A stretch of DNA of 41,332 nucleotides from Gemmatimonadota bacterium (GTDB lineage Bacteria > Gemmatimonadota > Gemmatimonadetes > Gemmatimonadales > GWC2-71-9). A program made the translations under genes and the position numbers. Below the pieces are notes generated by a model. It made no database searches. It was not told the DNA's origin and saw only the letters and a list, made by a program, of their open reading frames with translations. This document shows, piece by piece, positions 9,534 to 17,166 of the stretch. Numbering within the stretch: position 1 is the first letter of the stretch; every line of letters starts with the position of its first letter. Where the stretch lies: contig VGVQ01000027.1 of the NCBI GenBank assembly GCA_016874005.1, positions 1 through 41,332 on the forward strand. The letters are read 5' to 3'.

Positions 9534-10902
9534 GCGGATCGTGGCCCACAAGCGGGTCGAGGTCGCCGCGAGAGCGGCGGCGGTCCCGTTACCCAACCTT
9601 CTCGCGGCGGCGACCCGGGCGGAGCGCGATTTTCTAGCGGCCCTCAGGCGAGCGAAGCCGGCGTTCATCTTCGAGATCAAGCCCACGGCGCCATCGGCGG
9701 GTCGGCTCCGCGAGGTCCGCGACCTCGAGCCGGTCTTCGCGGCCTATCACCGCCTTGCGGACGCCGTGAGCGTCCTGGTCGACGAGACCTTCTTCGGGGG
9801 GTCATATCGCCTGCTGGCCGACGTTAGGCGGCGACTGCCTCAGCCGCTCCTCTGCAAGGACGTCGTGGTCGACCGCTACCAGGTGGCGGAGGCTCGAGTG
9901 CACGGCGCCGACGCCGTCCTCCTGATGCTCGCGGTGCTCGACGACCCGGAGTACCTGGCGGCCGCAGCCCTGGCCCGGTCGCTCGGCATGGCGGTCGTGA
10001 CCGAGGTGCGGGTGGCGGCCGAAATGGCTCGGGCGGCCAGGCTTGGCGCGGCCATCGTCGGGATCAACAATCGCGACCTCCGGTCGCTCGCCGTCGACCT
10101 CGCCACTACCCCCACCCTCGCCGCCGCGGCCCCGCCCGGGGCGGTGGTGATCGCCGAGTCCGGGGTGACCTCTCGCGCCGCGGTGGTGCGGCTCCGCGGG
10201 CTGGTCGACGGATTCCTGATCGGCTCGGCGCCGATGGCGGCGGCCGATCCGGCAAGAACCGTTCGGGAACTCGTGTTCGGACCGACCAAAGTCTGCGGTC
10301 TCACCGATCGGGCCGACGCCCAAGTGGCCAGCGCCGCGGGAGCCACCCACGGCGGGCTGGTGTTCGCGCCCGAGTCGCCCCGGCTGGTCACCGTCGGGGA
10401 CGGCCGCCGACTCCGGCGCGACGTCGAGCTACGCTGGGTCGGCGTCTTCGCCAACCAGCCGCGGGATGAAGTAATCGCGACCGCCCGCGAGGTCGGGCTC
10501 GACGCCGTTCAACTCCACGGCGACGAGGACGCCGGATACGTCGCCGACCTGAGGCGGCGGCTCCCGGAACCGGTCGAGGTCTGGACCGCGGTACCGGTCG
10601 GCCAGAGCCTGCCTCGCCACCGCCCCGGCGATCGGGTGCTGTTCGACGCCTGGGACACGACCCAGCGCGGTGGGACGGGCCGGAGTTTCGATTGGTCGCT
10701 GCTGGCGGGTCTCGAGCATCCCGATCGCTGCGTCCTCGCCGGCGGCCTCGCGGCCGATAACGCCGCTCGCGCCGAGGCCACTGGGATCCACTTTCTCGAC
10801 GCCGGCAGCCGGCTCGAGGGGACGGTGGTCGGCCGCAAGTCGACCGAGCGAATGGCGGCCTTCTTCACCGCCAGGCGAACCGGGGCGGGAGCGGCGCCAT
10901 GA
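9526..10902 (+). CDS. trpCF: Fused indole-3-glycerol-phosphate synthase / phosphoribosylanthranilate isomerase
   Basis: Bifunctional enzyme, 458 residues, arranged like E. coli TrpC(F). Residues about 1-250 are [40 protein letters not shown] and DGFLIGSA. Residues about 252-450 are PRAI: KVCGLT (catalytic Cys), [28 protein letters not shown] and [19 protein letters not shown] (catalytic Asp). Both active sites look intact, so it performs two successive steps from phosphoribosylanthranilate to indole glycerol phosphate. ATG 9526 overlaps trpD by 8 bases. It has a CGTTAGGC at 9822, read as GTT AGG. Confidence 0.95.
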   Translation: MLERIVAHKRVEVAARAAAVPLPNLLAAATRAERDFLAALRRAKPAFIFEIKPTAPSAGRLREVRDLEPVFAAYHRLADAVSVLVDETFFGGSYRLLADVRRRLPQPLLCKDVVVDRYQVAEARVHGADAVLLMLAVLDDPEYLAAAALARSLGMAVVTEVRVAAEMARAARLGAAIVGINNRDLRSLAVDLATTPTLAAAAPPGAVVIAESGVTSRAAVVRLRGLVDGFLIGSAPMAAADPARTVRELVFGPTKVCGLTDRADAQVASAAGATHGGLVFAPESPRLVTVGDGRRLRRDVELRWVGVFANQPRDEVIATAREVGLDAVQLHGDEDAGYVADLRRRLPEPVEVWTAVPVGQSLPRHRPGDRVLFDAWDTTQRGGTGRSFDWSLLAGLEHPDRCVLAGGLAADNAARAEATGIHFLDAGSRLEGTVVGRKSTERMAAFFTARRTGAGAAP

Positions 10903-12062
10903 GCGCGGTGGGGCGATTCGGGGCGTTCGGCGGCCGATACGTGCCCGAGATCCTGATGCCGGCGCTCGAGGAGCTCGACCAGGTCTTCCAGGCCAGCCGC
11001 GCCGATCCCGAGTTCCAGGCCGAGTTGAGCGAGCTGCTGGCGACTTTCGCCGGCAGGCCGACACCACTCCATCGCTGCCGGAGATTCGGGGCCCCGGCAA
11101 CCGTTTGGCTCAAGCGGGAAGACCTGCTCCACGGCGGGGCCCACAAGACCAATCAGGCGCTCGCCCAGGGGCTCCTCGCCCGTCGGCTCGGCAAGGCGCG
11201 ATTGATCGCCGAAACCGGCGCCGGCCAACACGGGGTGGCAACCGCGATGGCCGGCGCCTGTCTGGGTCTGGCAACCACGGTCTACATGGGCGTCCACGAC
11301 GTCGAGCGCCAACGGCAGAACGTCGACCGGATGCGACTCTACGGCGCGACGGTTCACGGCGTCGCGACCGGCGGCGGGACGCTGAAAGGCGCCATCAACG
11401 AAGCGCTTCGGGACTGGTCGGCGAGCTACCGGGATACCCATTATCTGTTAGGCACCGCCGCCGGGCCCCATCCCTATCCGACGATGGTGCGGGAATTTCA
11501 GCGGGTCATTGGAGACGAAGCCCGGACCCAATGTCTGGCCTGCCTCGGCCGGCTGCCCGACGCCGTCATCGCCTGCGTCGGGGGTGGCTCCAACGCGATC
11601 GGGACGTTCGCCGCGTTCCTCGACGACCCGGTCGCCCTGGTGGGTGTCGAGCCGGCGGGCCGCGGACTGGACACCCCGTTCCACGGCGCGGCGATCGCCC
11701 GAGGCCGCGATACCGTGCTCCACGGCGCCCTCACCAAGGTGCTCGCCGACGAGGACGGTCAGATCCTCGAGTCGCACTCGGTGTCGGCGGGACTCGACTA
11801 CCCGGCGGTCGGGCCGGAGCATGCCCATCTGGCCGCGATCGGCCGGGTCCACTATCGGGCCTGTGACGACCGGACCGCGGTGGCAACCTATCGGCGCTTC
11901 TCCCGCGACGAAGGCATCATCCCCGCACTCGAGAGCGCCCACGCCTTGGCCGAGGCGGCGCGACTCGCCGAGTCCCGCCCCGACTGGACCATCCTGGTAA
12001 CGTTGTCCGGTCGGGGCGACAAAGACCTCGCGACCGTCGCCGGCTTTCCCGACCCATCATGA
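10899..12062 (+). CDS. trpB: Tryptophan synthase beta subunit
   Basis: PLP enzyme joining indole and serine to form tryptophan. 387 residues, TrpB1 type. The PLP lysine is Lys83 in HGGAHKTNQ. Other motifs are [13 protein letters not shown], the phosphate-binding [26 protein letters not shown] and [12 protein letters not shown] 10899 overlaps the trpCF stop (ATGA) and the end overlaps trpA. The 7-mer GTTAGGC at 11447 codes Leu-Gly. Confidence 0.97.
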   Translation: MSAVGRFGAFGGRYVPEILMPALEELDQVFQASRADPEFQAELSELLATFAGRPTPLHRCRRFGAPATVWLKREDLLHGGAHKTNQALAQGLLARRLGKARLIAETGAGQHGVATAMAGACLGLATTVYMGVHDVERQRQNVDRMRLYGATVHGVATGGGTLKGAINEALRDWSASYRDTHYLLGTAAGPHPYPTMVREFQRVIGDEARTQCLACLGRLPDAVIACVGGGSNAIGTFAAFLDDPVALVGVEPAGRGLDTPFHGAAIARGRDTVLHGALTKVLADEDGQILESHSVSAGLDYPAVGPEHAHLAAIGRVHYRACDDRTAVATYRRFSRDEGIIPALESAHALAEAARLAESRPDWTILVTLSGRGDKDLATVAGFPDPS

Positions 12063-12922
12063 TCAGCCACCGCTACCGCGTCCTGTTCGACCGACATCGC
12101 CGGACCGGCGAAGCCGCGTTGGTCCCGTTCGTCGTCGTGGGTGACCCGACCCCAGACCATACCCCGGCGATCGTGGACCTCTTGGTCGAGGGCGGCGCCG
12201 ACGCGATCGAGTTGGGCCTCCCCTTCTCCGACCCGGTCGCCGACGGGCCGACGATCCAGGCCGCCGCGACTCGGGCGCTCGCGGCCGGTGCCACGGTGAC
12301 CCGGGTGTGGACCGCGATCTCACGGATTCGGGAACGGCACCCCGATCTCCCGTTAGGCCTGCTGAGCTACGCCAGCCCCGTCTTCACGCGCGGCGTCGAA
12401 CGGTTCTATGGCGAGGCCGCGGCGGCGGGACTGGACTCGGTACTGGTGCCCGACCTCCCGTCCGCGGAGGCCGCCCCCGTCCTCGAGGCGGCGGCCAAGC
12501 TGGGCGTAGATTCCGTCCTGATCGCCCCTCCCGATGCATCGCGGGAGACCTTGTTCCGGGTTGCCCGCGGTGCGACTGGTTTCGTCTATCTCACCTCGCG
12601 GGCGGGGGTGACCGGACTCTCGGCGGTCGTGTTTCGGGACATCGCGAGCCGGGTAGCGGATCTCGACCGACTGGGCGCTCCTCCCGCGATGGTCGGGTTC
12701 GGGATCGGTTGCTCGGACCAGGTGCGTCAGGTCGTCGACACCGGCGCCGCCGGCGTCATTGTCGGAAGCGCGACGGTGGAGCGATCGACTGCCGCCCTGG
12801 CGGGAGCGGGCGGCGGGCCAATGGATCTGGTCCGTTTCATCGCCGACCTCAAGGCGGCAACCCGGCACCGTTGGCGTAACGGCGCTAGCCTCGGCCAAGC
12901 TGATGTTCCAACCGTCGTCTGA
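12059..12922 (+). CDS. trpA: Tryptophan synthase alpha subunit
   Basis: Cleaves indole glycerol phosphate to indole, which channels to TrpB. 287 residues. Catalytic Glu51 and Asp62 lie in [17 protein letters not shown], with the same 11-residue spacing as in the Salmonella enzyme. [17 protein letters not shown] and [11 protein letters not shown] complete the barrel. ATG 12059 overlaps trpB. It is the last recognised gene of the operon. Confidence 0.96.
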   Translation: MISHRYRVLFDRHRRTGEAALVPFVVVGDPTPDHTPAIVDLLVEGGADAIELGLPFSDPVADGPTIQAAATRALAAGATVTRVWTAISRIRERHPDLPLGLLSYASPVFTRGVERFYGEAAAAGLDSVLVPDLPSAEAAPVLEAAAKLGVDSVLIAPPDASRETLFRVARGATGFVYLTSRAGVTGLSAVVFRDIASRVADLDRLGAPPAMVGFGIGCSDQVRQVVDTGAAGVIVGSATVERSTAALAGAGGGPMDLVRFIADLKAATRHRWRNGASLGQADVPTVV

Positions 12923-12927
12923 TCGCG

Positions 12928-13065
12928 ATGGGCGGGTCTCGCGAGATTGACGGCGGCCGATGGCGGGTGGAGAGCCATGGCGCCGCCGAACGCCTGGTCC
13001 TGGTGGCGCCCGACGAGGGCTCGACGGCAAATGGCACCTTGCCTCACGCCGGGGCTGGCGGTTAG
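12928..13065 (+). CDS. Small ORF after trpA, unrecognised
   Basis: 45 codons, ATG 12928 to TAG 13063, 6 bases after the trpA stop. The product (MGGSREIDGGRWRVESHG start) is hydrophilic and I do not recognise it. The spacing suits a last operon gene. It overlaps a longer ORF in another frame (12960-13319), so at most one is likely real, or the pair is a frameshifted single gene. Its stop codon lies inside a GTTAGGC motif. Confidence 0.3.
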   Translation: MGGSREIDGGRWRVESHGAAERLVLVAPDEGSTANGTLPHAGAGG

Positions 13066-13319
13066 GCTCGATCGATGCCACCCGACGCGGCCTGGTCTGT
13101 CCCCTCGGAGGCTCGCTCCTCGAGCGTGACTCCTCCCCGGCTCGCCGGCGCGTGACGGCTGGCTCCCCTCGGGGCTGGTTGCTCGCGGCGTCCGTCGTGG
13201 TGATCGCCCTCGCGGCGATCGGGCCGATCCGGATCGTGGCCACCCGTGCCGCCCGCCGCGAACTCGCAGCAGCTCCCCGCCGGGGCCAGGCGGGCTGGGG
13301 CACCCCTGGCTGCAACTGA
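12960..13319 (+). CDS. Hypothetical protein with one membrane segment
   Basis: 119 codons. Arg-rich first half; a clear hydrophobic stretch, LLAASVVVIALAAIGPIRIV, at about residues 74-93; then a basic, Ala-rich tail. I do not recognise it. It overlaps the 45-codon ORF at 12928 in a different frame, and the high-GC context makes chance ORFs of this size common. The membrane-like segment is the only positive evidence. Confidence 0.3.
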   Translation: MAGGEPWRRRTPGPGGARRGLDGKWHLASRRGWRLGSIDATRRGLVCPLGGSLLERDSSPARRRVTAGSPRGWLLAASVVVIALAAIGPIRIVATRAARRELAAAPRRGQAGWGTPGCN

Positions 13320-13334
13320 GCCGGCCCGACCGGC
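13320..13334. terminator. Short GC hairpin between convergent genes
   Basis: GCCGG (13320-13324) and CCGGC (13330-13334) with a 5-base loop lie between the ORF at 12960 and the end of cstA (13338). There is no T-run on either side, so it is only a weak candidate for a bidirectional terminator. Confidence 0.25.
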
Positions 13335-13337
13335 GGG

Positions 13338-15365
13338 TCAGTAGCTGGTCTGCACGAACGGCGTCTCGGTGCTGGTGGCCGGCTTGGTGCCGCGGAGGAC
13401 GGCCAACCATTCGCGGACCGAGGCAACCACGAGGGCGATGGTGATCGCGATGAAAATGGCGGCGACCGCCGCGTCGAGACGATCGTTGAAGATCATCTTG
13501 GCGCCACGGGTGGCGTCGACGGTGCCGGCCGCGACCTGACTGGCGACGAGCTTGGCGTGGGACAGGAACCCGAGCTTGGGGTCCGCGGCGAAGATCTTCT
13601 GGATCCCCGCGGTCATGGTGACCGTGAGCAACCAGACCAGCGGGGCCAGGGTCACCCAGGCGTACCGGGCCTTGCCGGACTTGATCAGGATGGTGGTGCC
13701 GACCGAGAGGGCCACCGCCGCGAGCAACTGGTTGCTGATCCCAAACAGGGGCCAGAGGGAGTTGATCCCGCCGAGCGGATCGGTGACGCCCTGAATGAGG
13801 AAGTAGCCCCACCCCGCCACCACGATGGCGGAGGCGATCACGATCGAGGGATACCAGGAAGTCCGACCGAGCGGTTTCCAGACGTGGGCCCCGAGTTCCT
13901 GGACCATGAACCGGCCGACACGGGACCCGGCGTCGAGGGTGGTGAGAATGAACAGCGCTTCGAACATGATCGCGAAATGGTACCACAGCGCGACCATCCC
14001 CTCGCCGAAGGCGCCACTGAAGATCTGGGCCATGCCGACCGCGAGGGAGGTAGCCCCGCCCGTTCGGCCGAGCAGGCTGGCCTCCTCGACCGCCGCCGCC
14101 ATCCCGTTGATCTGCTCGGGGGTGACCACGAAGCCCCAGTCCCGAATGGCCTCGACCGCCTGATCGACGCCGCCGCCTAACGCCGCGAGCGGGGCGTTGA
14201 TCGAGAAGTAGAGCCCCGGATCGAGGGCGGTGGCCGCGCACAGGGCCATCACCGCCACGAACGACTCCATCAACATCCCGCCGTAGCCGATCAGCGGCGC
14301 GTCGGCTTCGGAGCGGATCATCTTCGGGGTGGTGCCCGAGGAGACCAGGGAGTGGAACCCGGAGATCGCCCCGCAGGCGATGGTGATGAAGGCGAAGGGA
14401 AACAGCTTGCCGGAGAAGACCGGGCCGGTCCCCGCGATGAAGCCGGTCACCGCCGGCATCTTGAGCGGCGGCATCACCAGGACGATGCCGATGGCGAGCA
14501 AGACCACCGTTCCGATCTTCATGAAGGTGCTGAGGTAGTCGCGGGGGAGGAGCAGCATCCAGACCGGCAACACGCTGGCCGCGAATCCATAGATGATGAT
14601 CGCCCAGGCGATGGCAACCCCGCCGTGGCGGAACAGTGGCGCCAGAGTCGCCGACTCGGCGACGTAGCGGCCACCGACCAGCGCCAGCATCAAGAGGACC
14701 AGACCGATTATCGTTGCCTCGGCGACTTTCCCAGGCCGCCAGACCTTCATCCAGAATCCCATCAAGAAGGCGATCGGGATGGTGCACAACAAGGTGAAGA
14801 CACCCCAGGGACTGTCGCGCAGGGCGTTGACCACCACCAGGGCCAGGACGGCGAGGAGAATCACCATGATGGCGAGGATGGCGATCATCGCGATGACGCC
14901 GGTGGTCGCGCCGATTTCTTCCTTGGCCATCTGACCGAGCGACTTGCCGTCACGCCGCATCGAGCCGTACAAGATGATGAAATCCTGGACCGCCCCGCCA
15001 AGGACCACTCCAAAGACGATCCAGAGCACCCCGGGCAAGTACCCGAACTGGGCGGCGAGGACCGGCCCGATCAGGGGACCGGCGCCCGCGATGGCGGCGA
15101 AGTGGTGCCCGAAGAGGACCCACTTCCCGGTCGGGGTGAAGTCGCGGCCGTTGTCGTGGCGCTCGGCGGGGGTGGCGCGTTTGGGATCGAGCTGGAACAC
15201 CTTGGTCGCCAGGAACCGGGCGTAGAACCGGTAGCCGACCAGGTAAGTGCCGACCGCGGCGAGAATGAGCCACGCGGCGCTAACGGTCTCGCCCCGGTGG
15301 AGGGCCAGGACCCCCCAGCCGGCGGCCCCAGCCAGGGAGATGAGGATCCAGATGATTGGTTGCAT
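13338..15365 (-). CDS. cstA: Carbon starvation protein CstA family peptide/pyruvate transporter
   Basis: Polytopic inner-membrane protein of 675 residues (E. coli CstA is about 700) with many hydrophobic segments. Family signatures: FATKVFQLD-like FLATKVFQLDPKRATPAE, NDG-type HDNGRDFTPTGKWVLFGHHFAAIAGAGPLIGPVLAAQ, GGAVQDFIILYGSMRRDGKSLG, and FHSLVSSGTTPKMI. Start ATG 15365 gives MQPIIWILISLAG, directly entering the first membrane helix; longer upstream extensions are GC-rich shadow sequence. No DUF466 (YbdD-like) partner gene is next to it. Members import peptides or pyruvate in carbon limitation. It carries the octamer at 14175 on its coding strand. Confidence 0.93.
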   Translation of the reverse strand: MQPIIWILISLAGAAGWGVLALHRGETVSAAWLILAAVGTYLVGYRFYARFLATKVFQLDPKRATPAERHDNGRDFTPTGKWVLFGHHFAAIAGAGPLIGPVLAAQFGYLPGVLWIVFGVVLGGAVQDFIILYGSMRRDGKSLGQMAKEEIGATTGVIAMIAILAIMVILLAVLALVVVNALRDSPWGVFTLLCTIPIAFLMGFWMKVWRPGKVAEATIIGLVLLMLALVGGRYVAESATLAPLFRHGGVAIAWAIIIYGFAASVLPVWMLLLPRDYLSTFMKIGTVVLLAIGIVLVMPPLKMPAVTGFIAGTGPVFSGKLFPFAFITIACGAISGFHSLVSSGTTPKMIRSEADAPLIGYGGMLMESFVAVMALCAATALDPGLYFSINAPLAALGGGVDQAVEAIRDWGFVVTPEQINGMAAAVEEASLLGRTGGATSLAVGMAQIFSGAFGEGMVALWYHFAIMFEALFILTTLDAGSRVGRFMVQELGAHVWKPLGRTSWYPSIVIASAIVVAGWGYFLIQGVTDPLGGINSLWPLFGISNQLLAAVALSVGTTILIKSGKARYAWVTLAPLVWLLTVTMTAGIQKIFAADPKLGFLSHAKLVASQVAAGTVDATRGAKMIFNDRLDAAVAAIFIAITIALVVASVREWLAVLRGTKPATSTETPFVQTSY

Positions 15366-15616
15366 CGAGAGAAGGTGATGCGGCGGCCCCCCGGTCGCAA
15401 GTCGAACGCGGCCGTCGGTACGGCGCCGTTGTCGACGGCCGATCCCGCGGGCACCCAACGGCCGCCGCCGCAACACCCCGCGGGCGCCATTGGCCGCGGC
15501 CAAAACGCCCCGCGGCCACCGCTGGCCCGCGACCGACCCCGGCACCCCCGGACCCGGCCACCTTCCCCGAAACCCGGGGGCCCCATTATCGTATTTATTC
15601 GTGAAAGGGGAATAAT
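15366..15616. other. Intergenic region upstream of cstA
   Basis: No gene is seen. It contains a perfect 14-bp palindrome, TTGGCCGCGGCCAA (15490-15503), about 125 bases upstream of the cstA start, which could be an operator. It also has an AT-rich patch at 15584-15616 that belongs to the PadR remnant described next. The rest is GC-rich without recognisable structure. Confidence 0.4.
15595..15615 (+). promoter_or_regulatory. Inverted repeat and ribosome site before the PadR stub
   Basis: TTATTC (15595-15600) and GAATAA (15610-15615) form an inverted repeat around AAAGGGG, a strong Shine-Dalgarno 6 bases before ATG 15617. Autoregulated PadR genes often have such operators; this one has outlasted its gene. 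Confidence 0.4.
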
Positions 15617-15733
15617 ATGACAGCGTTCCTCGGCGACCTCGAACAGCTCGTTCTCCTCGCCCTGCTGCGGCTGGGCCCGTCCGGGTACGGCGTCGCCATC
15701 GCCGACGTGATCGCCGAACGGGCCGGGCGGTAG
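15617..15733 (+). pseudogene. Truncated PadR-family regulator, N-terminal stub
   Basis: 38 codons then TAG. The sequence MTAFLGDLEQLVLLALLRLG followed by PSGYGVAIADVIAERAGR matches the start of PadR-like winged-helix regulators (helices 1-2 of the DNA-binding domain, usually ...GAYGVAIRREIEERTGR). The recognition helix and dimer domain are missing, and no continuation is found in any frame of the next 140 bases. The start and ribosome site look functional. PadR genes of this type in Gemmatimonadota and Acidobacteriota usually precede ABC-type permease genes, which are absent here, so a deletion is likely. Confidence 0.7.
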
Positions 15734-15877
15734 ACCCGGACCGAGACGGCGGACCTGAAGCTGCGGTTCTGAAGGGCCGGCGGATGTGACCGGCGGGCCG
15801 TCCCCAGTTCGAACGAGCGGGCTCGGGTCCGGCTTGTGGCCGGAGCCGGTTAGGCGCGAAGTTGCTACTCGAGCCAC

Positions 15878-16582
15878 ATGATCGTCCCGGACGGCAGGAC
15901 CCCGCCGGCGGACCTCGTCGATCCGCCCCTCGACTATCCACCCTACCGGGCGAGCCAGAAGCGCCACCCCAAGGAACCGCTCGTCATCCTCCCGTCGACC
16001 CTGTCGGAGCTGACCGGACCGGTGTTCGGACCCGGCGCGGTTCGACCGACCGACGGCGACCTGACCCGGCAACATGCCGGCGAGCCGATCGGCGAACGAA
16101 TCGTGCTCGAGGGCCGGGTGCTCGACGACGGCGGCCGGGCGGTCACGGGCGCGCTGGTGGAAGTCTGGCAAGCCAACTCGGCGGGCCGTTATGCCCACAA
16201 GGAAGACCGCCACGGCGCGCCGCTCGACCCCAACTTCACCGGGGCGGGCCGAGCGCTGACCGACGCGGCGGGGCGCTATCGCTTCGAGACGATCCGGCCG
16301 GGCGCCTATCCCTGGCTCAATCATCCCAACGCCTGGCGGCCGTCCCACATCCATTTCTCCCTGTTCGGGCTCGGGCTCGTCCAGCGGCTGGTGACCCAGA
16401 TGTACTTTCCCGGCGACCCGCTCCTCGCGTTGGATCCGATCTTTCAGTCGGTCCCCGGGGAGCGGGCCCAAAGCCGGCTGGTGGCCCGGTTCGACCTCGG
16501 CCTCACCGAGCCGGAGCGGGCGTTAGGCTTTCGCTTCGACATCGTGCTCCGGGGTCGAGCGGCCACCCCGATGACGGGCTGA
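15878..16582 (+). CDS. pcaH: Protocatechuate 3,4-dioxygenase beta subunit
   Basis: Ring-cleaving non-haem Fe(III) dioxygenase subunit, 234 residues, converting protocatechuate to 3-carboxy-cis,cis-muconate. All four iron ligands are visible: Tyr105 (AGRY), Tyr144 (GAYPW), His157 and His159 (NAWRPSHIHFS). The spacing equals that of the Pseudomonas enzyme's Y108/Y147/H160/H162. The N-terminal YRASQKRHPKEPLV is typical of PcaH. It is the first gene of the pca cluster; pcaG follows 3 bases after its stop. A GTTAGGC lies just upstream (15849) and a CGTTAGGC inside (16521). Confidence 0.96.
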   Translation: MIVPDGRTPPADLVDPPLDYPPYRASQKRHPKEPLVILPSTLSELTGPVFGPGAVRPTDGDLTRQHAGEPIGERIVLEGRVLDDGGRAVTGALVEVWQANSAGRYAHKEDRHGAPLDPNFTGAGRALTDAAGRYRFETIRPGAYPWLNHPNAWRPSHIHFSLFGLGLVQRLVTQMYFPGDPLLALDPIFQSVPGERAQSRLVARFDLGLTEPERALGFRFDIVLRGRAATPMTG

Positions 16583-16585
16583 CCG

Positions 16586-17125
16586 GTGTCGGAGCTGACC
16601 CCTTCCCAGACGGTGGGGCCCTATTTCGCCCTCGCGGTCCCGTGGCCCGGCCGCACCGCGGCGTTCCCGCCCGAGACGCCGGGACGCCGGATCCTCATCG
16701 AGGGCCGGGTGCTCGACGGCGACGGCGTTCCCGTGTCCGACGCCCTGCTGGAGACCTGGCAGGCGAGCCCAGCCGGGCGCTACCTGACCGAGCCGTCGCA
16801 CGAGCCCGGCGGGCTTGCCCGGGCGGTGGTCGACGGCGCCGGAGCGTGGGCGATCGAGACCCTGATGCCGGGACCGGTCGTGGGTCCTGGTGGATCCACC
16901 CAGGCGCCTCACCTGCTCGTGAGCGTCTTCGCGCGGGGACTGCTGGTTCGCCTGGTCACCCGGATCTACTTCCCGGACGCCGGCGACCTGAGTGCCGACC
17001 CCGTCCTGAGACAGGTTCCGCCGGCGCGCCGTTCGACCCTGGTGGCTTCGGCGATCGCCCAGGATCGTTACCGGTTCGACATCGTTCTGCAGGGGCCCGG
17101 CGAAACGGTGTTCTTCGCGCCCTGA
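16586..17125 (+). CDS. pcaG: Protocatechuate 3,4-dioxygenase alpha subunit
   Basis: 179 residues. It begins SELTPSQTVGPYFALAV, the standard PcaG opening. It has the same fold as PcaH (ILIEGRVLDGDGVPVSDALLETWQA) but lacks the iron-binding tyrosine and histidine set, as expected for the alpha chain. RLVTRIYFPD and RYRFDIVLQGPGETVFFAP complete it. GTG 16586 lies directly after pcaH; its stop overlaps an in-frame ATG of the next gene at 17125. Confidence 0.95.
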   Translation: MSELTPSQTVGPYFALAVPWPGRTAAFPPETPGRRILIEGRVLDGDGVPVSDALLETWQASPAGRYLTEPSHEPGGLARAVVDGAGAWAIETLMPGPVVGPGGSTQAPHLLVSVFARGLLVRLVTRIYFPDAGDLSADPVLRQVPPARRSTLVASAIAQDRYRFDIVLQGPGETVFFAP

Positions 17126-17166
17126 TGGCTCGGTACATTACCAGCGTTCCAACGGCGAGGAATCGG

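Noticed and set aside
12727-14787. 686-codon minus-strand frame overlapping trpA and cstA
   Set aside because: It is the cstA region read one base out of frame; cstA itself has clear family motifs.
13338-15941. Longer CstA starting at 15941
   Set aside because: The extra 190 residues are Arg/Pro/Gly-rich shadow sequence running over the PadR stub and pcaH start; family homology begins at ATG 15365.
15862-17124. N-terminal extension of the S9 peptidase frame back to 15862
   Set aside because: The extension is pcaH/pcaG read out of frame; the signal peptide and ribosome site support ATG 17167.
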